Assembly: GCA_030149165.1 (NCBI GenBank)
Contig: JASBRY010000011.1
Coordinates: 1-64,000, forward strand
Origin: Phycisphaerales bacterium
GTDB lineage: Bacteria; Planctomycetota; Phycisphaerae; Phycisphaerales; UBA1924
Direction of reading: 5' to 3'
Length of the DNA: 64,000 nucleotides
The position numbers and the translations under genes are program-made. The notes below the pieces were generated by a model, which had not been told where the DNA came from, searched no databases, and saw only the letters and a list, made by a program, of their open reading frames with translations. Of the stretch, positions 19,297-28,402 are shown in pieces. Each line of letters opens with the position of its first letter. The stretch's first letter is position 1.

Positions 19297-20013
19297 ATGA
19301 ATACATCACATTTGATCGTTGGCGTTGTTAGTTTTTTCTCGCTTGGGGCTTCGGCTCTTGCTGGTTCGACGGTGTCGCTGCAGGCGGATCATCGGATTAC
19401 CACGATGGATTATGACATCGCGTGGTTTGATGATTTTGGGAACTTAGCTGGGTTTAATCAGTTGAGGTCGTGGAGTCCGGGCGAGTTTGATGATTTCATG
19501 TTTGACCAGAACGACACGCTCGGCGACACGGCTTCTATGCATGTGACGCAGGATTCGAGTGTGTCGGAGATGGTGTTTGCTGGGAGCGGGATGGCGCATG
19601 CGACTTCGACACCTGATCCAGAGATTGATTACCTCATCTTTGGGATGTTCGGGATGAGCAGTTATGTTGTTGATTTCACGGTATCTGAGCAGACCGACTT
19701 TGCTGTTGATGTGGATCTGTTCGCGTCGGCCGACCTGCTTGATATTTCGAGCAGGATGTTTGTGTTTGACTTGAACAATGACTCTTTCGCGCTCCAGGCG
19801 GAGGCGAGTGAGGGTGATCTTGCGGTTCAACAGATGCTCACGCTTGAGGCGGGCTCGTATCGCTTCTTGATGGAAGCTCGGGTTGGGCCTGGCGATACTG
19901 CGGCGGTTCACTCGGCGAGCTTTGACGGCTCGTTGCGTGTGGTGCCTGCGCCGTCGGGTTTGATGTTGATCGCGTGTGGTGGGCTGATCGCGGCGCGTCG
20001 TCGTAGATATTGA
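19297..20013 (+). CDS. Secreted VPAP/RRRR-tail protein, first of three in tandem
   Basis: A 238-residue protein starting MNTSHLIVGVVSFFSLGASALA, a signal peptide. In-frame starts at 19279 and 19282 would only lengthen the n-region. The C-terminus is VPAPSGLMLIACGGLIAARRRRY: a PAP motif, a short hydrophobic stretch and an Arg cluster, a PEP-CTERM-like sorting tail. The body shares the layout of the next two genes: a 'VSEQTDFAVDVDLFAS' strand, then 'LEAGSYRFLMEARVG' and 'SFDGSLRVVPAPS' just before the tail. The three are therefore diverged paralogues. Function is unknown; surface display is inferred from the tail. Confidence 0.8.
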   Translation: MNTSHLIVGVVSFFSLGASALAGSTVSLQADHRITTMDYDIAWFDDFGNLAGFNQLRSWSPGEFDDFMFDQNDTLGDTASMHVTQDSSVSEMVFAGSGMAHATSTPDPEIDYLIFGMFGMSSYVVDFTVSEQTDFAVDVDLFASADLLDISSRMFVFDLNNDSFALQAEASEGDLAVQQMLTLEAGSYRFLMEARVGPGDTAAVHSASFDGSLRVVPAPSGLMLIACGGLIAARRRRY

Positions 20014-20032
20014 TATTTGTTGAGGAGGCTGA

Positions 20033-20734
20033 ATGATGAATATTCGGCATGCGATGATTCTGTCGGTTTGTGGTTGTTCGGCGGTTTCGACGGCGGGTGT
20101 GATGTCGCTCGAGGACGATTTGCGGACTCAGCTTTACGACCTTTCTTCGAAAACGAACTCGTTCCCTCCAAACTTCTTCTCTGACGGGACTGGCGGTCCG
20201 GTGATGTCACCCATCGTGTTTGGAGACTGGGAGTATGATGAATCGTTCTCGATCCCGGCAATGTCCGTTGATGTATATCACGCATCGTCGGTGTCGAGCG
20301 AGCTGTTGCTTGCTGAGGGATCGATCGATGGTGCGGTCGCGGCTGAAATCGCAAACTACGCTTTCCCCACAGGTGTTGGATTCAACGACTTCAATATCAC
20401 ATTCTCGATCAGTGAGACCACTGAGTTTTTGATCGATGCAACGCTGATGGCTTCTGGTGTATCTGGGAAATCGTCTGTTGTCATTCGGAATTGGACTTCG
20501 CCGTTTACAGTTTTGTATTCGCAACAAGCTCAGAACGCGAGTGTTGAGGTTCACGAGACTATCGAGCTTGAGGCGGGGATATACAGCTTCACTCTGCTCT
20601 CTGAGGTCTCGCTTGCGCCGGTATCGGGTTTGGATTCCGCTTCTTACTCTGGATCGCTGAGTGTGGTTCCTGCGCCGTCAGTGCTTGGTTTGATTGGGGT
20701 TTCGGGAATGATTGCATCACGCCGACGGCGATAG
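20033..20734 (+). CDS. Secreted VPAP/RRRR-tail protein, second of three in tandem
   Basis: A 233-residue paralogue of its neighbours. It has a short signal peptide (MMNIRHAMILSVCGCSAVSTAG), a beta-rich body (FNITFSISETTEFLIDATLMAS; LEAGIYSFTLLSEVSLAP; SASYSGSLSVVPAPS) and the tail VPAPSVLGLIGVSGMIASRRRR. GAGGAGG lies four to five bases before the ATG at 20033 (a second ATG follows directly). The gene starts 19 bases after the previous stop, so the three probably form one transcript. Confidence 0.82.
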   Translation: MMNIRHAMILSVCGCSAVSTAGVMSLEDDLRTQLYDLSSKTNSFPPNFFSDGTGGPVMSPIVFGDWEYDESFSIPAMSVDVYHASSVSSELLLAEGSIDGAVAAEIANYAFPTGVGFNDFNITFSISETTEFLIDATLMASGVSGKSSVVIRNWTSPFTVLYSQQAQNASVEVHETIELEAGIYSFTLLSEVSLAPVSGLDSASYSGSLSVVPAPSVLGLIGVSGMIASRRRR

Positions 20735-20762
20735 TTTCGTTATTCATTGGGAGATTATTGTG

Positions 20763-21464
20763 ATGAGATTAATAACTTTGTTCTTTGTGACCAGCTTGGC
20801 AAGCACGACCACATTCGCTGATGTGATGGAACTGATCAGTGATCAGAGGAATCAGGCTTACTCTGTTTCTACCGAAGATTTGAACGGCACTTTCAGGGAT
20901 TCCACTACGAACGAAGATCCGCCTGCACCGTTTTCTGATTGGGAATTTCAAACTCTTAATGCCGTTCCAAACTGGCAGGTTGAGGGATTGCATTACTCGA
21001 CCGTTTCTGGAACCAGACTCTTTGCAGAGGGTTCGGTCTCAGGAGCCACTGGCCCCAACACAAGCGATTACTTCCTGAACTGGGCAACCGCTTCAAATCT
21101 GTACCAGATCACATTTGATATTGATGTGACCACAACATTCAACTTACAGGCTGTGCTTGCGGAGTCCGGTTCTTCCACTACCAGGCTAGAGATTCTCAGG
21201 CAAGGCAGTAACGAGCCGATATTTTCAGCAGACGCTCATAATAGCGGTATTCTGAATATTGACGAACAGATCACGCTCGATAGAGGGGCGGGGGTCAATC
21301 CACAGCGGTATACATTCCGTGTTCAGTCTACTTTAAGCTTGAGCCCCTTTCGAGAAGGGGATTCCAGCGCTTGGTATTCAGCGTCACTGACGGCAGTCCC
21401 TGCGCCATCGGCTCTTGGAGCGATGGGTGTATCTGGGTTGCTCGCTTCACGCCGTCGGCGGTGA
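20763..21464 (+). CDS. Secreted VPAP/RRRR-tail protein, third of three in tandem
   Basis: A 233-residue paralogue of the two upstream genes. The start is placed at 20763 (MRLITLFFVTSLASTTTFA, a signal peptide); an in-frame ATG at 20712 would overlap the previous gene and put 17 residues before the signal. The body has 'YQITFDIDVTTTFNLQAVLAES' and 'RYTFRVQSTLSL' in the same places as its neighbour and ends in VPAPSALGAMGVSGLLASRRRR. The second and third tails are nearly superimposable (LG...GVSG(M/L)(I/L)ASRRRR). Confidence 0.82.
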   Translation: MRLITLFFVTSLASTTTFADVMELISDQRNQAYSVSTEDLNGTFRDSTTNEDPPAPFSDWEFQTLNAVPNWQVEGLHYSTVSGTRLFAEGSVSGATGPNTSDYFLNWATASNLYQITFDIDVTTTFNLQAVLAESGSSTTRLEILRQGSNEPIFSADAHNSGILNIDEQITLDRGAGVNPQRYTFRVQSTLSLSPFREGDSSAWYSASLTAVPAPSALGAMGVSGLLASRRRR

Positions 21465-21540
21465 AACGGCACTGAAACAGGTTATGACAGAATCCCAATG
21501 AGCGGTTGCGGGGATGGTCCCGCTGTGGGATACTTGTCGC

Positions 21541-21981
21541 ATGAGCGAAGCACACGAAAATATTGGGCAGGGAGATGATGTTCGGCACGCGCCGGTCAAT
21601 GAGCGCGGGAGGGCGTTTGATCCCGATGTGACGGATGATGAGAAGTCATATGCATTGTGGATGCACCTGGCGCTGCTGGCACATCTGGTGCTGTCGTTGA
21701 TCGCGATCATAATCCCGATCATCATGTGGCAGGTGAAGAAGGACGAGTCGCCGTTTCTCGATGATCATGGTCGTGAGGCGGTGAACTTCCAGATCTCGCT
21801 GATCATCTGGTCGCTGGTGTTTGGTCTCGCATCGATCCCGATCGGGTTCTTGACTTGCGGTGTGGGATTCGTGATCGCGTTTGTGCCTTATGTGGTTGGA
21901 CTGATCGGGATGATCCAAGCATCGCAGGCGGCGAATCGTGGTGAGTTCTATCGCTATCCGATGACGATGCGGTTTGTGTGA
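21541..21981 (+). CDS. DUF4870-type membrane protein, copy 1
   Basis: A 146-residue protein with three predicted membrane helices: about 38-60, 78-100 and 101-126 from the start MSEAHENIG. The 'SPFLDDHGREAVNFQIS' loop between helix 1 and 2 is the hallmark of the DUF4870/Tic20-like family of small bacterial membrane proteins of unknown function. The N-terminus PVNERGRAFDPDVTDDEKSYALWMHL is shared with the next gene. The two genes and about 45 bases before each start are alike, so they come from a tandem duplication. Confidence 0.85.
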   Translation: MSEAHENIGQGDDVRHAPVNERGRAFDPDVTDDEKSYALWMHLALLAHLVLSLIAIIIPIIMWQVKKDESPFLDDHGREAVNFQISLIIWSLVFGLASIPIGFLTCGVGFVIAFVPYVVGLIGMIQASQAANRGEFYRYPMTMRFV

Positions 21982-22063
21982 TCGCGTGATCGGTTGAAAG
22001 CTTTGTGGAAGGATTCCCAACTGTTGGTTGCGGGGATGATCCCGCTCTACAAGGAACTGGGAT

Positions 22064-22486
22064 ATGAGCAATGCTGGGTCTGCGGTTGAAACACCTGTGA
22101 ATGATCGTGGTCGGGCGTTTGATCCTGATGCGAGCAAGGCGGAGCGGAGCTTTGCGGTGTATATGCACCTGAGCTTGCTCTTGCATTTGATGTTATCGTT
22201 TTTGGCGTTGATTGTGCCTTATGTGATGTGGTCATCGAAGCGGGAGAGTTCGCCGTTCTTGGATGATCATGGTCGCGAGGCGTTGAACTTTCAGATCTCG
22301 ATTGTGGTGTGGACTGTTGTATTCGCGGTTCTCGCGGCTCCGGTGGCGTACTTTACCGATACGCTGGCGCTGCTGGTGATTCTGTTTCCGCATGTGCTTG
22401 GGATTGTCGGGATGTTCTGTGCGGCATCGGCGGCAAATCGAGGGGAGTTCTTCCGGTATCCGATGACGCTTCGCCTGCTTCACTAA
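22064..22486 (+). CDS. DUF4870-type membrane protein, copy 2
   Basis: A 140-residue paralogue of the preceding gene, with the same order: PVNDRGRAFDPDASKAERSFAVYMHL, helix 1, SPFLDDHGREALNFQIS, helices 2 and 3, then ANRGEFFRYPMTLRL. The region before its start (GGTTGCGGGGATGATCCCGC) repeats that before copy 1 with one change, which confirms duplication of a unit including the 5' region. Both may act together in the membrane; nothing more can be said. Confidence 0.85.
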   Translation: MSNAGSAVETPVNDRGRAFDPDASKAERSFAVYMHLSLLLHLMLSFLALIVPYVMWSSKRESSPFLDDHGREALNFQISIVVWTVVFAVLAAPVAYFTDTLALLVILFPHVLGIVGMFCAASAANRGEFFRYPMTLRLLH

Positions 22487-22514
22487 CTGGGATCATGCTG
22501 TTATGACTGTGTAT

Positions 22515-22539
22515 CGCTGCACTCATCTGCAGCGTTTTT
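22515..22539 (+). terminator. Terminator after the DUF4870 pair
   Basis: CGCTGCA (22515-22521) pairs with TGCAGCG (22528-22534) and is followed by five T. The T run overlaps the stop codon of the convergent permease gene. Confidence 0.75.
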
Positions 22540-24400
22540 AATTGGTTCCTGCGAGTTTGCGGACGGTGGTGTCGAAGTTCTTTACCAGGGCGCTGATGAC
22601 GGCGTAGACGATCCCGATGTAGATCCCGGCGCTGATGAGCGCCCCCACTGCGAGGGCGATGCGTGCGGTGAGGAGGCCGTCGGTTCCTGAGTCGACAGTT
22701 TCGGCGAGGCGCTGCGCCGGAACGACGAGCGCGTCGAGCAGTGACGCTGGGGAGAGTGATGCGAGCGCGGGTCCGATGATGGGCATGTCTGAAGCGGAGG
22801 CCCAACCACACAGTCCGAGGATTCCTGAGACCACTGCGACGATCGCGACTGTGCCGATGACGGCGCTGAGTGTGCCTTTGGATTTGAGTGACCACTGGAG
22901 TCCGATCATGACGCAGAACGCGATGAATGGGATGAGTACCAATGGCGCAAGGAGTCCGGCTTCTGGGAGCACGACTGGCGCGGTGATCGCGGTTCCTGAG
23001 ACTGTTGAGGTCGGGATGTTGGCAAGGGCGTCTTGTCCGAGTCCTCCGGTGAGTGCGTAAAGACCGGCGAGTCCGATGGTGAAGACGGGGACAGCGATGA
23101 GGGGGAGGAGGTAGGAGACGAGACCTCGGAGTTTGCCCATCAGGTACATGCGTGGAGTGATGGGTGTGGTGAGGATGAGGTCGAGGGTGCCGTCTTCTCG
23201 TTCTCCAGCGACTGCGGTCGCGGCCATGTTGATCGCGATGAGGGCGATGACGAAGACTTCGGTGAAGACGACGGAGCGGATGATGAACTGGTAGTCGGAT
23301 GTGTTGATGGATTGGGTGTGGTAGAGGATGGTGAGGACTAGGCCGAGGATGAGTCCTCCGATGACGAATGACCAACGCGCGATGATGCGCCAGAAGGTCG
23401 CGTTGCGTGCCGCGGCTTCACGCCATGCGATCGGGTTTGACCAGACGGTGCGTGGTGGTCTGTGTTCGACAGTCGCGCCTCTGCCGAGCATTCTTCGATG
23501 GAGCGGGACGGCGGTGGACTTGGTGATGTTCTTGAGTCCGCCGGTACGGACAGTGAGTGTGGATGCAATGACGAGGAATCCGGAGAGCAGGAGCGAGGCG
23601 TAGACCCATGCTCGTGCGGGAGACTCGAGCATGAGTGCTTTGAGTCCGGTGTAGGTTCCTGGGATCGCGGCGGGGTAGGACGCTGGAGAGAGTAGTGCGC
23701 GGAGCGCGAGGAAGGGGTTGAATGCGGAGATGATGGTGACGCCTTGTCCGGAAGGTCCGGCGCCCATGCCTCTGGAGCGGAACCATGCGTCGAGGGCGAG
23801 GGTGATCGCGAGGTAGGTGATGACAGAGACATAGAACGCGAACACGGCGCGCTGTCCGACGAGTCTTGACACAGAGAGCGCGATCGCGATGGATCCAACG
23901 AGGATCGCGGCACCGGCGCTGACGATGTAGACGGCGAAGATGGATCGTCCTGGGACTCCACCAAAGAACTGGGTGAGCGCGAAGAGCGGGAGCGATGCGA
24001 AGAGCAGCGCGAGGACGAAGAAGAGTCTTCCCAATAAGTTCCCGAGCACGATCTCGAGTTTGGACATCGGGGTCGTGAGGAGGATGTCCCATGTTTTGGG
24101 GCTCGCTTCGTGTGAAATAGCGCCCGCCATGAATACAGGCGCGATGATGCAGATGAGCGCGACCTGGAGGTAGGCGATCCCGGCGAATGCGGAGGCGCCG
24201 GCGGAAGCGAGCTCTCGATAGGAGACATCTCCGGTGGGTGTGGAGCCGAGCATGGCCCAGAGCAGGACGAGGATGAGGACGGCGAGGTATCCGGAGCGCG
24301 CGTAGTTGTGCTTGGAACGGCGCGAGGCGTTCTGCACGAGTCGGACGGCGATGGGGTTTGCGGGCCCTAACCTGAGGAGCCAGCGGAGGAATATGGGCAT
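22538..24400 (-). CDS. ABC-2 type transporter permease (double-length)
   Basis: A 620-residue membrane protein with about twelve hydrophobic helices arranged as two six-helix halves. Each half has the ABC-2 permease pattern: SHEASPKTWDILLTTPMSKLEIVLGNLLGR in the first and 'GEREDGTLDLILTTPITPRMYLMGKLRG' in the second, the E-x-(D/T)-L-L-T-T-P cytoplasmic motif. Fused double permeases of this type serve export of lipids, polymers or drugs. No ATP-binding partner is adjacent. The start at 24400 (MPIFLRWLLRLGPANPIAVRL) is preferred; the frame extends upstream through sequence with no membrane or coding character. Confidence 0.85.
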   Translation of the reverse strand: MPIFLRWLLRLGPANPIAVRLVQNASRRSKHNYARSGYLAVLILVLLWAMLGSTPTGDVSYRELASAGASAFAGIAYLQVALICIIAPVFMAGAISHEASPKTWDILLTTPMSKLEIVLGNLLGRLFFVLALLFASLPLFALTQFFGGVPGRSIFAVYIVSAGAAILVGSIAIALSVSRLVGQRAVFAFYVSVITYLAITLALDAWFRSRGMGAGPSGQGVTIISAFNPFLALRALLSPASYPAAIPGTYTGLKALMLESPARAWVYASLLLSGFLVIASTLTVRTGGLKNITKSTAVPLHRRMLGRGATVEHRPPRTVWSNPIAWREAAARNATFWRIIARWSFVIGGLILGLVLTILYHTQSINTSDYQFIIRSVVFTEVFVIALIAINMAATAVAGEREDGTLDLILTTPITPRMYLMGKLRGLVSYLLPLIAVPVFTIGLAGLYALTGGLGQDALANIPTSTVSGTAITAPVVLPEAGLLAPLVLIPFIAFCVMIGLQWSLKSKGTLSAVIGTVAIVAVVSGILGLCGWASASDMPIIGPALASLSPASLLDALVVPAQRLAETVDSGTDGLLTARIALAVGALISAGIYIGIVYAVISALVKNFDTTVRKLAGTN

Positions 24401-24506
24401 GTATGGAGTGTATCGCTTGTTATGAGCGGTGTTGCGGGGGTTTTGGGAGTGTTGGTCTGTCTGATGATGGGGTGAGTTTAATCTGCGGATTCGTAAACTG
24501 TTTGTA

Positions 24507-24536
24507 TTGCAATTGGTTATGGGATTTTGGTATTCT
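24507..24536 (+). promoter_or_regulatory. Candidate sigma-70 promoter of the pre-peptidase-like protein
   Basis: TTGCAA (24507-24512) and TATTCT (24531-24536) are separated by 18 bases. It would give a leader of about 130 bases ahead of the gene at 24674. The surrounding 273-base gap is AT-richer than the flanking genes. Confidence 0.42.
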
Positions 24537-24673
24537 GGTGTTATGAGATCGGGAAACCGGTCTTTGAGAGAAATGAGAGAACCAAGGGACAATTTGAAGT
24601 TCAACACTGTTGTTGGATTGTTGCATCTTTGTGTTTCTCTCGTGGGCGTACACCTTTGAGAAAGGGAAATCAC

Positions 24674-25174
24674 ATGAAGAAGGCAATCACAGTTCTTGCT
24701 GCGATGGGTGTTGCATCTGCTGCGAACGCAGGTATTACCCTCGACGATCTTTCAATCGGCACCCTGATGGGTGGCGACAGCGTCATGGGCAACACATCGC
24801 TCTCGTCTGACAACATGAACGGCGACACCATCGGCTCGGGTTCATGGAGCGGTGGCGACGATGTTTACACTCTCGTTTGGGGCGGCGGCGACCTCGTACT
24901 CGACCTGCTGTTCACGGACGACAATGGTGACCTCGACCTGTTCCTCTTTGACAACAACAACCCATCGGGCGAGCTCGCTCAGAGTATCTCCGTCACTGAC
25001 GACGAGCAGGTCGCTGTAGGCGCTCTTGCTGCGGGCACTTATTGGGTCAGTGTCGATGGCTGGTTCGGAGCGTCGAACACCTACACACTGAATGTTTCGC
25101 AGGACATTCCTGCACCAGCTGGCTTGGCCGTGATTGGTCTTGGTGGTCTGGTTGCTGGGCGTCGTCGTCGCTGA
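24674..25174 (+). CDS. Secreted VPAP-like/RRRR protein with pre-peptidase C-terminal (PPC)-like domain
   Basis: A 166-residue protein with signal peptide MKKAITVLAAMGVASAANA and a PEP-CTERM-like tail (IPAPAGLAVIGLGGLVAGRRRR). The middle (DVYTLVWGGGDLVLDLLF, DNGDLDLFLFDNN, AAGTYWVSVDGWFG, YTLNVS) has the Asp-rich strand pattern of bacterial pre-peptidase C-terminal domains, a small extracellular beta-sandwich. AAAGGGA lies seven bases before the ATG. It has its own promoter candidate and a very strong terminator, so it is a single-gene unit that may be highly expressed. Codons are strongly biased toward C-ending forms compared with its T-rich neighbours, which also suggests high expression. 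Confidence 0.85.
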   Translation: MKKAITVLAAMGVASAANAGITLDDLSIGTLMGGDSVMGNTSLSSDNMNGDTIGSGSWSGGDDVYTLVWGGGDLVLDLLFTDDNGDLDLFLFDNNNPSGELAQSISVTDDEQVAVGALAAGTYWVSVDGWFGASNTYTLNVSQDIPAPAGLAVIGLGGLVAGRRRR

Positions 25175-25221
25175 TTGAACTCTCCAAGGTTTTCATCTGA
25201 CGACATACTGCTAAGCAGGTT

Positions 25222-25253
25222 CCGCCGCACACTTTCGAGTGTGCGGCGGTTTT
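25222..25253 (+). terminator. Strong terminator with TTCG tetraloop
   Basis: CCGCCGCACACT (25222-25233) pairs perfectly with AGTGTGCGGCGG (25238-25249) around TTCG, then TTTT. A 12-bp perfect stem with a UUCG loop is unusually stable. Confidence 0.92.
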
Positions 25254-25266
25254 ATGTACCAAATAA

Positions 25267-25292
25267 AAACACCCGCACTGAGGCGGGTGTTT
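25267..25292 (-). terminator. Terminator of clpC
   Basis: AAACACCCGC (25267-25276) pairs with GCGGGTGTTT (25283-25292). Read on the minus strand it ends in an A/T-rich run, just after the clpC stop codon. It lies back to back with the terminator of the convergent gene. Confidence 0.82.
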
Positions 25293-25314
25293 GTTGAGCG
25301 ATTTGATAGACGGA

Positions 25315-27894
25315 TCAGGTCGACTGTGTCCCAGCGGACTCGGGTGGAGTGGATTCGGACGCGGTTTGCGCATCGATGTCTTCCTGACGAGAGTCTGGTT
25401 CCGCGGCGTTCTCCGGCTCGACCCATGAGGTGTTGAACTTGAGGGTCTCGTCGGTCCCGATGCGGGTCGCTTCGAGGACATTCTTCTCGTGGAGATCTCC
25501 GGAGAGGAGAAGCTCGGAGAGCGGGTCCTCGATGTAGGTCCCGATCGCTCTGCGGAGCGGACGAGCGCCGAAGTCTGGGTTGTATCCCTTCTCGATGAGG
25601 AAGTCCTTGGCGGACTGATCGAGGGTGAGGGTGAAGCCTTGCATTTTGAGGCGCTCGGCGACCTTGGAGACTTCGAACTCGACGATGTGGATGAGATCTT
25701 CCTTGGTGAGTGGCTTGAAGACCACGACATCATCGAGGCGGTTGATGAACTCGGGGCGGAAGAACCGCTCGATTTCTTTCATCAGCACGGACTTCATGGA
25801 CTCGAACTTGTTGTCGGGCGCGTGCTTGCCGAACCCGAATCCGCCGCCGCCTTTGATGAGGTCGGCACCGATGTTGGAGGTCATGATGATGATGGTGTTG
25901 CGGAAGTCCACATGGCGTCCGAAGGAGTCTGTGAGGCGGCCTTCTTCCATGATCTGGAGGAGCATGTTGAAGACATCGGGGTGTGCCTTTTCGACTTCAT
26001 CCAGGAGAACGACGGAGTACGGGCGGCGGCGGATGGCTTCGGTGAGCTGGCCGCCCTCTTCGTATCCGACATAGCCTGGAGGCGCGCCGACGAGGCGCGA
26101 CACGGTGTGCTTCTCCATGTACTCGGACATGTCGAGGTGGATGAGCGAGTCGGGATTCCCGAACATGAACTCAGCGAGCGATTTGGAGAGCAGGGTCTTA
26201 CCGACACCCGATGGACCCACGAAGATGAAGGAGCCCATTGGGCGCTTCGGATCTTTGAGACCAGCACGAGCACGGCGGATTGCTTTGGAGATCGCTTTGA
26301 TCGCGTCGTCCTGTGAGATGACGGACTTGTGGAGCTCTTCTTCGAGGCGGAGGAGGCGCTTGGCTTCTTCTTTCTCAAGTTTCTGGAGCGGGACGCCGGT
26401 CATCTTGGAGACGACTTCTGCGATGATCGCTTCGTCGACGAGTCCGGCGGACTCTTGCTGCTTGGCGCGCCATTCCGCTTGGATGTCGTCCTTCTTCTTG
26501 CGGAGCTGCTCGGCTTGATCGCGGAGTTCTGCGGCGGCTTCGTAGTCCGCGTTCTTGACCGCGTCGTCCTTGGCAACAGAGAGCTTCTCGATTTCGGCTT
26601 CGATGTCCGCGAGGTTCGGCGGCTTGTTCATCGACTTGATACGAACGCGAGCGCCCGCTTCGTCGAGCACATCGATGGACTTGTCCGGCTGGACGCGTCC
26701 GGAGATGTATCGTCCGGAGAGTTCGACAGCGGCACGGATCGCGGCGTCGGTGATCTTGACGCGGTGGTGCTCTTCGTACTTGTCGCGCACGCCTTTGAGG
26801 ATTTCGATCGCTTGCTCGTCGCTTGGTGGGTCCACAGGGATGGACTGGAAGCGACGATCGAGCGCGGCGTCCTTCTCGATGTACTTGCGGTACTCGTCGA
26901 AGGTGGTCGCGCCGACGCACTGGATCTCTCCACGCGCCATCGCTGGCTTGAGGACATTGGATGCATCGATGGCGCCTTCGGCGCCGCCTGCTCCGACGAG
27001 GGTGTGGAGCTCGTCGATGAAGAGGATGATGTTGCCTGCACGGCGGACCTCATTCATGACGGCTTTGATGCGTTCTTCGAACTGACCACGGTACTTGGTT
27101 CCCGCGACCATCATCGCGAGGTCGAGCACAACGACGCGTTTGTCGTGGAGGATGTCTGGGACTTCCTGGGAGACGATGCGCTGCGCGAGTCCTTCGACGA
27201 TCGCGGTTTTACCGACGCCTGCTTCACCCAGAAGGACTGGGTTGTTCTTGGTACGGCGGCAGAGGATTTGTGTGAGTCGTTCGATCTCGTGTTCACGGCC
27301 GATGACTGGATCGAGCTGACCGGTCTGCGCGAGCTCGGTGAGATCGCGTCCGAAGGAATCGAGCGCTGGGGTTTTGGACTTGCCTTTCCCTTTGGTCGAT
27401 GGTCCGGATGGGGAATCGTCTGCGGAACCTGAGATCGGTTCGGCGCTGGATTCGGCGCCGGCGCCGAGGAGGTTGAGGACTTCCTCACGGACTTCTTCGA
27501 GTTTGAGCGACAGGTTCATGAGGACCTGCGCGGCGACGCCGTCGTGCTCACGGAGGAGTCCGAGCAGGAGGTGCTCGGTCCCGACATAGTTGTGGTTGAG
27601 GTTGCGTGCTTCTTCGATCGCGTACTCGATGACCTTTTTGGCACGAGGTGTTTGCGGGAGTTTGCCCATGGTGACCATTTCTGGTCCGGCGCGTACGAGT
27701 CGCTCGACTTCGAGGCGGACCTTGCGGAGGTCGACTTCGAGGTTCTTGAGGACATTGGCGCCGACGCCGCTGCCTTCTTTGACGAGTCCGAGCAGGACAT
27801 GCTCTGTCCCGATGTACTCGTGGTTGAAGCGTTGGGCTTCTTGGTTGGCGAGGGCCATGACTTTGCGGGCACGATCTGTGAATCGTTCAAACAT
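25315..27894 (-). CDS. clpC: ATP-dependent Clp protease ATP-binding subunit ClpC
   Basis: An 859-residue AAA+ unfoldase that feeds proteins to ClpP. It has two N-terminal Clp repeats (1-145; '[14 protein letters not shown]' and '[14 protein letters not shown]'), a first ATPase domain with Walker A GEAGVGKT (223-230) and Walker B IILFIDE (289-295), a UVR-like middle coil (about 440-470, characteristic of ClpC over ClpA/ClpB), a second ATPase domain with Walker A GPSGVGKT (560-567), and a C-terminal D2-small domain. A 55-residue acidic, low-complexity tail ([17 protein letters not shown]...) follows the conserved end. No mcsA/mcsB or ctsR is adjacent, unlike in Firmicutes. GGGAG nine bases upstream supports the ATG at 27894. 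Confidence 0.97.
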   Translation of the reverse strand: MFERFTDRARKVMALANQEAQRFNHEYIGTEHVLLGLVKEGSGVGANVLKNLEVDLRKVRLEVERLVRAGPEMVTMGKLPQTPRAKKVIEYAIEEARNLNHNYVGTEHLLLGLLREHDGVAAQVLMNLSLKLEEVREEVLNLLGAGAESSAEPISGSADDSPSGPSTKGKGKSKTPALDSFGRDLTELAQTGQLDPVIGREHEIERLTQILCRRTKNNPVLLGEAGVGKTAIVEGLAQRIVSQEVPDILHDKRVVVLDLAMMVAGTKYRGQFEERIKAVMNEVRRAGNIILFIDELHTLVGAGGAEGAIDASNVLKPAMARGEIQCVGATTFDEYRKYIEKDAALDRRFQSIPVDPPSDEQAIEILKGVRDKYEEHHRVKITDAAIRAAVELSGRYISGRVQPDKSIDVLDEAGARVRIKSMNKPPNLADIEAEIEKLSVAKDDAVKNADYEAAAELRDQAEQLRKKKDDIQAEWRAKQQESAGLVDEAIIAEVVSKMTGVPLQKLEKEEAKRLLRLEEELHKSVISQDDAIKAISKAIRRARAGLKDPKRPMGSFIFVGPSGVGKTLLSKSLAEFMFGNPDSLIHLDMSEYMEKHTVSRLVGAPPGYVGYEEGGQLTEAIRRRPYSVVLLDEVEKAHPDVFNMLLQIMEEGRLTDSFGRHVDFRNTIIIMTSNIGADLIKGGGGFGFGKHAPDNKFESMKSVLMKEIERFFRPEFINRLDDVVVFKPLTKEDLIHIVEFEVSKVAERLKMQGFTLTLDQSAKDFLIEKGYNPDFGARPLRRAIGTYIEDPLSELLLSGDLHEKNVLEATRIGTDETLKFNTSWVEPENAAEPDSRQEDIDAQTASESTPPESAGTQST

Positions 27895-28402
27895 GCCTAA
27901 TTCTCCCGCCCCCGGTGTATTTGCCGGGTGCTTGTTGGCGATGGTGGTCGCCTGGTTTCCTGTGTCCCTGCTCTGTGTAGAACGCGTGGACCTATTGGAC
28001 TATTCACTCGGCGCGGCGATACGGATGCATAAGAGTGCCTCCGCGCTGTGAGAACAGTCCTCTTTGCTCTATATCGGTTGCATGAGGCGTGCCAGTTGGG
28101 CGGGACCTGAAAATCGAGTGCAGATCGTGGTTTTGGGCGTAAAGGTATGAATTTGCATCGGTTTATGGGGGAGATTGACTGTTTTTGGATCCGATGCTTC
28201 GCGAATTCTGGTGCTGAATCGGCGCGGCGGTGCCAAGTTGGCATACCAGAAGGGTGTTGCGGAGTGCGATGTGGTGTGCGATATCGGGAACAGAATTGTG
28301 CGTGTGTGGGTTGGGGAAGGTGTGGGCGTACCTATAGTGCACATGGACGATTGAAACTGACTCTCATGCTCGATTCCGGGCGTTTTGTAGAAGGATTTTG
28401 GC
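27895..28402. other. 508-bp intergenic region between divergent clpC and lpdA
   Basis: No convincing gene is seen here. Short frames such as a Cys-rich one starting at 28147 run into lpdA and have no ribosome site or family look. The stretch should hold the promoters of both genes. A CCCGG/CCGGG inverted repeat lies at about 27911-27927, inside the likely clpC leader. The lpdA side has a promoter candidate at 28311-28338. Confidence 0.6.
28311..28338 (+). promoter_or_regulatory. Candidate sigma-70 promoter of lpdA
   Basis: TTGGGG (28311-28316) and TATAGT (28333-28338) are separated by 16 bases, giving a leader of about 55-60 bases before the GTG start. Confidence 0.4.

Noticed and set aside
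25489..27432. Long plus-strand frames opposite clpC
   Set aside because: They mirror the clpC coding frame; no start sites or family features.
28231..28262. TTGGCAT...TTGCG resembling a sigma-54 promoter before lpdA
   Set aside because: The GG and GC elements are about 19 bases apart; sigma-54 requires 12.
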